A stretch of 64,000 nucleotides of DNA from Bedellia somnulentella (Eukaryota > Arthropoda > Insecta > Lepidoptera > Bedelliidae), in NCBI GenBank assembly GCA_963576735.1, contig OY755191.1:6601608-6665607 (forward strand), in the 5' to 3' direction. Position 1 is the stretch's first letter. Every line of letters starts with the position of its first letter. Position numbers and translations under genes: made by a program. Positions 57,201 to 64,000 of the stretch are shown piece by piece. Under the pieces are notes generated by a model. The model saw nothing but the letters and a program-made list of their open reading frames with translations. It was not told where the DNA came from and searched no databases.

Positions 57201-60200
57201 TGTTGCACTAGCCATATTGGGAAAGTTGTTGACTTGATGTTTGCCTTGTAGTAATGGTGTTAGATTTCCCTGCTGATTGGACGGAATCGTTAGGACTTGA
57301 TTCGAATTTGACGAAATAACTTGAATTCCGCCAGGTCCCGATATAAATTGGGCCATATCTGCATTTCCTTGAATGGATTGTATATTGCCATTATTTCCAG
57401 ATTTAACACAGATGTTGTATGGCAACATGTTAGGTTGAGTTATTAATTGAGGTGTTACAATTTTCTGTCCTGCCGTAGATGTTTTAGGTGGGAGTAACAT
57501 TTGAGGAGTGACCACTATTTGTGGTGATGAAAATATTTGTTGATTTGAAGAAACTTGGACATTAGTTTTACTTTGGTCGAAAATCACCGTTCCCGATTTA
57601 ACTTGCTCTGTTATTGTCATCGTAACATCATTTGATGGGCCAGGAGAGGGTGTTTCGACAATAGTCCCGTTTATAGTTATTTGGCGAGTATTGATTGATG
57701 TTCTTCGAGCAGAGATGCCTTCAGCTTTAACAGTGTTATCACTGCCACTGACTACTCCAGCGTGTATTATCATCGGCTGAGCAAAGGCTCCTTGAAACGC
57801 ATTTTGCAATGTTGTTAATGTACGGTTTTCTGGAGATTTCGGATTTTCACTTTCGCTTTCACTTGTTGACATCATATCACAGGAAGGGACATGTCTATCA
57901 TAAGATTCTTTGTTTCTATATGTGCATTGACATCTGTCGCATCTAACTGGTTGTTCCATATGCGAATCACTTAAAGGTCTCATCACTAATTCAGGCTGAC
58001 CACTGATGGAGTTTCCAGCAATTGTTACAGTGTAGGTGCTTTCTGAACCACTAGCTCTATAAACAAATTGGTTGGTTTGATTTTTGGAAATATTGTCATT
58101 GCACGAGTTATCCTCTGCTCCATCCAACTGTTGTATTGGTGAAAATTCTTCATTCTCTCTAGGACTATTGGGCCGTGAACTGCATGTACTTTCTGAACCT
58201 GACCAATCACCCGCACCATCGAGTTGTGATATTGGACTACATTGTATTTTGGTGTAAAAGTCTATCACGTCTGGATAATAATTCTCAGTTTTATCATCTT
58301 TTTCGCTATTGATTTCATCTTTTTGTTTGGGCGAAGTTGTACGGTAGTTTAAGCCTGAAGAGTGAGCTGTTTCTTCGGTAATGTTGCTCGCAGGGGTGGT
58401 TTCAACTTTAACTTTCTTAACTGAATTTGTAGATTCTGATTCTTTAATACTCTCCAGTGTATTTTCAGTTAAAGTCGTTCGCTGAATGGGACTTAGTTTA
58501 CCAGTTATTGTTGAGGTTCTTCCAATTTTACATCTTTTTATTGTGGAAGAGAGCAGGCTGGTGTCAAATTTGTTATTCCAAGTTAAACTACTAGACCTTT
58601 GTTGGCCCCGGCCTGTGGTCAAACTCTTAAGATTGTGATTTTGTAGTAACATTTCGGACTTGCTTCTCTTTAACTCTTTGCTTCCTGATTCTAGTCTTGC
58701 ATTAAGCAGTTCATCAATAAAGTCGGTAGTAGATCGCAAATCCGATTTATCATGGTTCTTGTCATCAGATTGTGACATAGCCCCATAAAATTCACTTTTT
58801 AAATCAACTGCAACAAGATCTTCATAAGATAATAATTTTGGGAATATATCTTGCATAGAAATTCCATCTAGTAAATCGTGATTTAAATCTTCAAATATGG
58901 CATCTTTCAATTCAGGAGGTAAAAGATCAGCCGTATTTTGTGGTTCATCCTCGTCTTGTTCTTGTTTGCACACATTGTCTAGTAGATACTCTACAACTTG
59001 TTTTACAGCTAAATCTTCTAACGTCACTGTAATTCCATATTTCTTTGGAGACTTGTCATGTTTTAACATAAGGGCAGCTGTACCGGCCTGATTTGCTAAG
59101 CTTTTATGCCAGGCACCAATTTCAGCCATCTTTCTATCCACAATAGGTGCAGGCATGGAATGGTCTAAAGTTATATTAACACCAAAGTCGAATCCAGGTA
59201 GGGGCTCTGATAGTATCAGTTTTGTTTTAATTGTGTATTGTACAACTTTTGCTGGTTTTTTACTTGACCAAAAAAGTCTTGAGCATGAAAAGTCTACTGG
59301 TATCAAGAACTCTTCATAATCAGAAACAGATGGTATAATTTTTCCTAGGTTGTTGATGGTCATTGAACCTAACATGAACTTGACTTTATTGATCTCACTG
59401 TATCTCTTTTTCTTTTTGTCTAGTTCTACATAAACTGGTCTTGTCAGATCAAAATCATTATCTTTCTGTAGTGATTTAGGTGGAACATCTTTACCATGAA
59501 CTGGGCAGAATACTCTTTTGTCATCCATGAAAGCACATCCAGCTTTTCTTGCACAAGCATAATGATATGTTTCACTGCAATTCTTAGCGCAGCAACCAAC
59601 ACTTGCTCCTTTGACATCACATGAAGCACACTTGATCATTTTGCCTCTTGAAATGGCTGAGTGCACATTTTGCAAAGAACCATCAATTTCTTCAAAGACT
59701 TCTGCAGACCATAGAGCACAATTAGCATGGATCCAATCATTTTGACCGCAGTATAATAGTCTTCCTTCCATCCCTGGCTCTCCATCGCCAACAAGTTTAC
59801 ATAGAATACATGTTCTAGAATCAACTATGGGCACACTATCCAAGATTTCTTCATAGACACTGCTTTTATCACATTCAAGCTTTGGAACTACTTGGTCTAG
59901 TGGCTTTTGATCCCGAGATCGATTTGCAATTGATGAATTATTAGAGTCAGATATTTCTTGGTCTTTGAGTGAATCACAATCATCATTTTCTCCTTCAACC
60001 TCTAGATTAGGATGTAAGCTATTATTTTCGCAATCAAACCATGGGAATGTTTCAATAAATAGATTCTTATAAATTGATTTGAGATCAACATTTGAAATCC
60101 TCTCAATCACTTCTTTCATATCATGATTAAAATCTTTTAAAGATACATAATCGTCGTTGTTGACTCTCTTTTTGATATCTAGAAGAGATGGAGATAACAA

Positions 60201-63200
60201 CCGACTTTGATTGTCAATTGGATTTATTCCATCTGTGGAAAGCCGTGAGATAACTGGGCTCAAATCTTGTTCACTTCTTGCTGGCGAGGTTGATTTCATT
60301 GGTTCATCATCATCGGATATAGCCTCATATTTGTCATCGTGAACTGTAGTTGGTACCATGGATATGTCTTCAGATTTCACTGGTGGATTGTGCACTTCAA
60401 CACAAGGTGTGTCAAACTCTGTTTTCACTCCAAATATTCCAGCTGAAAAACATATCTCTTTGTTCTGCATTATTTGCTCTTGAAGATTGATAATTTTATG
60501 AGATGTATGGGGCATGCTTTCATTTTCCATATCTGTATCCTTTAAAATTGTACTACATTGCCAATCGTTTATTCCACTTTCCAGCTTCTGAGACAGATTG
60601 GTTCGCTTTCCTCTTGATGTATTTCTATATACTTTCGTCTCTGATGTGTTCATGACGTCAGTTTCGTCAAAATGTAGTTTGCGAATAGTTTGGGGTGACA
60701 TAATGCGATACGATTTATTTGGAACTGGTGTATTTTTGTGAGGCGTTAGTTTCAGCAATGCACAGGCTTTCTTATTTTTCGCAAGTAACTTCAAGAGGTG
60801 TAATAATCTTCCCTTGAGATGTTCAGTGAGCATTTTCCTCCAAGGTGGGTCATGTGGCATACATTGCCGACAAATATATTCAATTGATGGTGGTAAAGCT
60901 GAGAGTAACTGATATCCTTCTCCAGATAAACCTTCACAACTAGCATGGACCCATCGAGAACACCAGCCACACTCCATCATCTGCAAAATGAAACAAAAAT
61001 GTTTAAAGCTTTATAAATGAGTTATTATTTTTTCACCGTTAGAATGTCACTAACCCGTTTCTCACCCTTTACCCACAGGTGTCGTAAGAGGCGACTAAGG
61101 ACTCTTTTAAGTGGTTTTTAGGCGATGCGGTTTGAGACCTATCACCAACGATACCTTAATTCTACTACAACTAGTACTACAACAAGTTTTACCTATCAAC
61201 TTCCAAATATTGCTGAGGAGTTTCTAGCTCCAGAGCTAGAACTAGCTACGCCTTTCTGGGATTTATGGCCGTGAGTATTTGTATGTATTTATATATTTAT
61301 TTATTTTAAAAAAACTTAACAAATATAACAAGGAAATAACAACAAATCAGCAAGCAACAGCGACAGCAAATATATGTATGCGTTTTTATATAGTTCATGG
61401 GGCTACAGAGAGGTGGTAAAAAAATATATCTTTTTTTAAGATAATCTAAATGTATGTTAAACTTACCTTGCTATCGAAGTCATTGTCTCGGTAGCAAGCC
61501 TGACAAAGCGGACAGTAGTTCCCTTTCTGTCGCAACTTGAAGCAAGGGCCACAGAAAGGCAGACTGCCTACGAACTTGCGCACTTTGCTGCTGTCACAAC
61601 TCTTGCATTTCAAACACGCGTTGCAGAGCTGAAACAAAGGATTAAGGATCAGTATTGGCAATTCATGCTCTTTTTAACGTTATTGTTTGGTAGTTAGTAG
61701 TAGAGGGACACTTTTGATTTTCAAAAGGAAATGTGGAGTTACGTCACATATAAGATTTATATTTAATAGAGTTTTGTTTGGGATCCTGCATCTCATTGGA
61801 GACGTCATATGATATGAGTTGTTTTTAATGAGGACATTTAAGTGTTAGTTTAACAATAAATATGCGGGCACAAAGACATTGTGAACTATAGTAATAGTTA
61901 CCTGCGGCCAGTCATGTCTCCGCGTCGTAGCAGGCAGGCAGTGCGCATGGTACCGCGCTCCACACAATCTACAGGGTGCTCCTCCCCCGCCGCCGCCACC
62001 GCAGCCCGCGCACGCAGCGCACCGACCGCATACGAACGCGTTGCCACGCTCTTCCGCGCACCAGCCGTGGAACCATTCACAGCATGAGTTGCAGACCACC
62101 ATCTGTATGGGGATAGACGTTATAAAGAGGAATTGTGCGGAAGTACTGTGCAGTTGGCCAGTGATCCACGAACGTGGACTATATGCCGTTTCTGTCAACT
62201 GCTTGTGCTGAGATTGTTATTTATGCATATGCCAAAATTCAATGATAAACTTGAACCAGGAAGAGTTCAAAGTTATCGTTAAATTTTGGGACTTTTGAGT
62301 TTACAATGCATTTGCAGCTTTACACTTTAAGATAAAACAAATACAACCAGATATGCAAACAATTTGTATATCTGGGGAGTTTGTTTACTAGGGATGGAAA
62401 ATGTGAGGAAGATATTGAAAGAAGAGTTAAAAAGGGAAACGCGGTGAATGGAGCCATGAACAGTCTGATGTTGAGCCAGTCGTTGTCAGAAAAGGCTCGA
62501 ATGGCTGTGCATAATGCTGTTTTGGTTCCCACGCTGATGTATGGTAGTGAATGTTGGGCATGGCAGAAGAAGCATGAAAGTAGAGTTAATGCAGTGGAAA
62601 TGAGATCCCTCAGGAGAATATGTAATGTAAGGCTGTGTGATAGAGTGAGAAATACTGTGATCCGTGAACGAGTAGCTTTGAAAGATGACGTAGTATGCAA
62701 GATAGAAAAAGGAATGTTGAGGTGGTTTGGGCACATAGAGAGGATGGATGAAAATAAAGTAGCGAAAAAGATGGATGGGATTGTTAGTAGAGGACGGCCT
62801 CGTAAAACGTTTCTTGACCAGATAGAAAACGTTCTTATAAAGGCGGGGGTCCGAAGTGAGAAGAATAAAAGAGCATGTATGAGAAGAATAATGAATGTAA
62901 GGGAAGCAAGAGAGGTTTGTCAAGATCGTACTAAGTGGCGATCGATAGTCTCTGCCTACCCCAATGGGAATAATATCCGTGAGTATAAGTAAGTAAGTAA
63001 GTATAAAACAAATATCGTCATGAGACAGAAAGAAAGAAAATGTTTTCTCACACACCTCTATCTTTTGCCCTCTAAATTTTATAAGTAATGTCTCTTTCAT
63101 CTTCTAACTTATCTCCCTCTCAATCCAACTTCGTAAAGCGCTTGTCACACATTATCTAGCTTACTTCACAAGTCAAGGCAATGTAAAGAAATTTTCTTCA

Positions 63201-64000
63201 AAAAATATTTATATAAAAATATATTCCAAAGTAACAAAGCCCAAATTGAGGAAACGCTTTTACTTAGCACAACACCCACTCTCAATACAAAATCTTTTAA
63301 TATTAAATGGGATTTAGAACTCACATTTTCTTTTCCAGCACTGCCACACAAAAAGCATAGCCTTGCGACTGTGAACGGAGCAGTCCCGATCAATCCAAAA
63401 CCAGAATTACACACTTCGTCAGGGTCATAACTCTCCCAGAAATCAACACAAATAAGCTCCGGTAGATTTTGACCGCATTTTTGAGTTCGGTTCCGAGTCT
63501 GAAAAAAGAAACAATTATTAAAGTGTGAAAAGAATTACTGACCCCAAAAGCCAGAGATTTAAGAATAATGAACAACTTACATTGGTGATGTTTGTCAAAG
63601 GTTTAGTAGCCACTCTCTTTGGAATAAGTTCAGCAATAATTTCATCCTCACTAGATTCACCCTTGCTTTGTGGCTTGGGAACAACTTCGACCTTACGTTT
63701 CTTAGCCTCGGTTTGTACATCCAACTCTACGACCTTTGTAACAGCCACATCTGGCAAAGGTTGAGGAGCTTTTTCCTCTGGATCTTGAACAATATCACTA
63801 AGTGGGAGATCTGGAGTTGTTCTGTCTTTATCACTAAGAGCCATTTCTTCATCTGATGTTGTTCTGTCCATTTTCTCTTTTGTATCTTGAGTGGGGAATG
63901 TTGCGATTGGCTGCCCAAGAACAATAGAGGCACTTCTACAAACGTGTTTGACACGGGGGCCTTTCAACTCAACTTTTTGTCTCTTAGGGTCTTCTAATTG
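48092..64000 (-). CDS. trx: Trithorax/KMT2A-B histone H3K4 methyltransferase (5' end beyond window)
   Basis: The trithorax-group SET enzyme that methylates H3K4 in a COMPASS-like complex and maintains active Hox and other loci. Exons, 5' to 3': 64000(partial)-63581, 63498-63325, 62102-61902, 61628-61467, 60980-51618, 51537-51314, 51155-51028, 50564-50374, 48265-48092; all GT-AG, 11037 nt, 3678 aa visible. Order (visible residues): KGPRVKHVCRSASIVLGQP block (about 13); PHD1-3 (about 188-365); bromodomain-like region; extended PHD (about 705-815); FYRN (about 845-905); Taspase1-type sites (about 1237, 1269); long Q/N/S/M/H-rich middle; FYRC (about 3370-3440); WIN motif GSAR; SET (GRGLF, NHSCD-PNC, YDYKFPFED); post-SET CTCGAKKCRKYLN. 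Drosophila TRX is about 3700 aa, so this protein is larger. CXXC/N-terminal parts lie off the right edge. Confidence 0.97.
48643..50074. mobile_element. hAT element, 1.4 kb, non-autonomous
   Basis: Element 48651-50066, with ends TAGAGATGGG / CCCATCTCTA and the 8-bp duplication ATTGTGCC (48643-48650, 50067-50074). Subterminal 'gcccaat/attgggc' words recur at both ends. No transposase. SINE-B pieces lie inside (49490-49612, 49717-49875). Confidence 0.85.
49490..49875 (-). mobile_element. SINE-B pieces inside hAT
   Basis: 49490-49612 is the tRNA-head side ('aattggtgtagccgcgacccgggatttgaac...'). 49717-49875 is the tail side ('acgttcacgccgtttgtccccgaaggggttggcagagg..gtgatagggggcaggcctat'). The order of head and tail is swapped relative to a single copy, so these are two insertions or a rearranged one. 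Confidence 0.7.
50374..50564 (-). CDS. trx: trx SET core exon
   Basis: Encodes DMVIEYAGEVIRAVL, KRYEAMRGRRG, GCYMFRIDDNLVVDAT and GNAARFINHSCD. This holds the S-adenosylmethionine and substrate-binding core of SET. The usual -DGKGIG- loop is replaced by an Arg-rich MRGRRGVAG. Confidence 0.95.
51028..51537 (-). CDS. trx: trx pre-SET exons with WIN motif
   Basis: Exons 51537-51314 and 51155-51028. The first carries ASRCIKYKTKQG and SPWGSARIGPVEKK, where GSAR matches the WDR5-binding WIN motif of KMT2 proteins. The second starts RLATLPMAMRFRHLKETAK and opens the SET domain with VGVYRSHIHGRGLFCKKDI. Confidence 0.93.
51228..51300 (-). mobile_element. Short RTE relic in trx intron
   Basis: Minus strand 'aaagactggcgtccgtagtc' and flanks resemble the KAGVRS block of the RTE copies (aaaaaggccggcgtccgaagt). 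Too short for more. Confidence 0.4.
51618..60980 (-). CDS. trx: trx giant exon, 9363 bp
   Basis: 3121 codons in a single open exon. It begins MMECGWCSRWVHASC (second half of PHD3) and closes with the FYRC domain (IYEVTSEDGF, SPTHLLGLNNNALRYL). In between: the extended PHD with CILCKLVGDGEPGMEGRLLYC, FYRN with FMLGSMTINNLGK, duplicated Taspase-type sites, a C2HC finger (VRCDRCQCTYRNKESYDRH), a Q/T/S-rich half with repeated 'LPQGTI' phrases, and an N/M/H-rich part (genomic about 52800-54950) with dozens of HNM, MNN and QMHN units. The compositional bias gives long open antisense frames, which are not genes. Confidence 0.97.
58107..58233 (-). other. trx: Two Taspase1-type cleavage motifs in trx
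   Basis: SPISQLDGAGDW (about 58204-58233) and SPIQQLDGAEDN (58107-58142). Both match the Taspase1 consensus Q-[VLFI]-D-G-x-x-D used to split MLL/TRX proteins into N- and C-terminal fragments that re-associate through FYRN and FYRC. The spacing of about 32 residues and near-identical flanks suggest an internal duplication. Confidence 0.8.
61073..61292 (+). mobile_element. SINE-A, diverged (trx intron)
   Basis: 'ggtgtcgtaagaggcgacta', 'aggcgatgcggtttgagacctatcacc' and 'ttctgggatttatggccgtgagtatttgtatgtat'. Sense, head-truncated, in the intron before the giant exon. Confidence 0.75.
61467..61628 (-). CDS. trx: trx PHD2/PHD3 exon
   Basis: 54 codons: LCNACLKCKSC, LPFCGPCFKLRQKGNYCPLC, QACYRDNDFDSK. 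It links PHD2 to the start of PHD3 (CPLC..C). Confidence 0.93.
61902..62102 (-). CDS. trx: trx PHD1/PHD2 exon, GC-rich
   Basis: 67 codons starting MVVCNSCCEWFHGWC (end of PHD1), then CAACAGC, a run of seven glycines, and CRLCGARYHAHC (PHD2). GC content is far above the neighbours; the Gly run widens the first PHD2 loop. Confidence 0.92.
62332..63014 (+). mobile_element. RTE-like LINE, short copy, 12-bp TSD (trx intron)
   Basis: Body 62344-63002, flanked by ATAAAACAAATA (62332-62343, 63003-63014). Strongly 5'-truncated: it begins at the FVYLGSLFTRDG codons, preceded by a short inverted piece (see findings). It ends in (TAAG)n. The C-terminal ORF is open to its natural stop, so this copy is young. 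It lies antisense to trx. Confidence 0.9.
62381..62992 (+). pseudogene. RTE-like LINE C-terminal ORF, intact fragment
   Basis: 203 codons, open: MFTRDGKCEEDIERRVKKGN, LMYGSECWAWQKKHESRV, CNVRLCDRVRNTVIRERV, RWFGHIERMDENKVAKK, RGRPRKTFLDQIENVLIKAG and the terminal SIVSAYPNGNNIREYK. Not functional by itself because the RT core is absent. The long antisense frame here is a shadow. Confidence 0.85.
63325..63498 (-). CDS. trx: trx exon with start of PHD1
   Basis: 58 codons: TRNRTQKCGQNLPELICVDF, SGFGLIGTAPFTVARLCFLC and GSAGKEN. The CFLC pair begins PHD1, which is completed in the next exon. The preceding C-containing segment is the region conserved between TRX and MLL upstream of PHD1. Confidence 0.92.
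63581..64000 (-). CDS. trx: trx 5'-most visible exon (partial)
   Basis: 140 codons, open at the right edge. KGPRVKHVCRSASIVLGQP is a TRX hallmark. Then an acidic, low-complexity stretch (TTSDEEMALSDKDRTTPD), a possible nuclear localisation signal KKRKVEVVPK, and ATKPLTNITN at the donor (GTAAGT, 63580-63575). Confidence 0.9.

Noticed and set aside
62486..63100. 204-codon minus-strand ORF
   Set aside because: Exact antisense of the RTE C-terminal ORF; the plus-strand reading has clear LINE motifs.
1..64000. CRISPR array, operon, phage or bacterial defence system
   Set aside because: Spliced genes, AT-rich introns and eukaryotic mobile elements throughout; repeats are interspersed, not regularly spaced.

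Overview
This is a window of animal nuclear DNA, almost certainly from a moth or butterfly (Lepidoptera). Genes are split by GT-AG introns, introns and spacers are AT-rich, and the repeats are of lepidopteran type: Helitrons with TC...CTAG ends and 'gcgaagtcgcggg'-like tails, RTE-like LINEs with (TAAG)n tails, tRNA-headed SINEs, and a copia element primed by an internal initiator-tRNA fragment. It is not bacterial; there is no operon, CRISPR array or phage.

Four host genes can be rebuilt exon by exon, with every splice junction in frame. (1) An ING1/2-type inhibitor-of-growth gene, + strand, 7524-11966, 5 coding exons, 304 aa, with a C-terminal PHD finger. (2) A Tctex-type dynein light chain, - strand, 17815-13406, 3 exons, 116 aa; its second intron holds a whole MULE transposon. 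(3) A RASSF7/8-type Ras-association gene, + strand, 33290-39618, 10 coding exons, 436 aa. (4) The trithorax/KMT2A-B histone H3K4 methyltransferase, - strand, from beyond the right edge to 48092. At least 3678 aa are visible: PHD fingers, extended PHD, FYRN, two Taspase1-type sites, FYRC, WIN motif, SET and post-SET. Most of it lies in one 9.4 kb exon. ING and the dynein light chain are convergent, and so are RASSF8 and trx.

The rest is mostly mobile DNA, much of it nested. From the left: SINE pieces (1-415); a full-length 5.3 kb LINE with 12-bp target-site duplications (991-6319); SINEs in the ING introns; a structurally complete MULE (13881-17237); a mariner remnant split by a 4.3 kb hAT (18350-22619), itself split by a foldback MITE and a 1.5 kb Helitron; a decayed copia retrotransposon (23462-28561) with a MITE in gag; a broken mariner (29165 to about 30395); an unassigned TIR transposon with an orphan ORF (31644-32983); many SINEs in RASSF8 introns; an RTE-like LINE carrying a SINE and a perfect 32-bp hairpin (42544-44232); and in trx introns an RTE split by a hAT, plus a second RTE copy with 12-bp duplications (62344-63002).

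The most interesting signals are: a shared 3' tail linking two SINE families to the RTE LINE, where the tail is also the last coding stretch of the LINE; two Taspase1-like sites inside a short internal duplication of trx; two orphan transposon-borne ORFs with the same H-x4-H...SEExxE signature; and snap-back hairpins in both RTE copies. I saw no host gene system that looks wholly new. The strongest candidate novelties are in the mobile elements.
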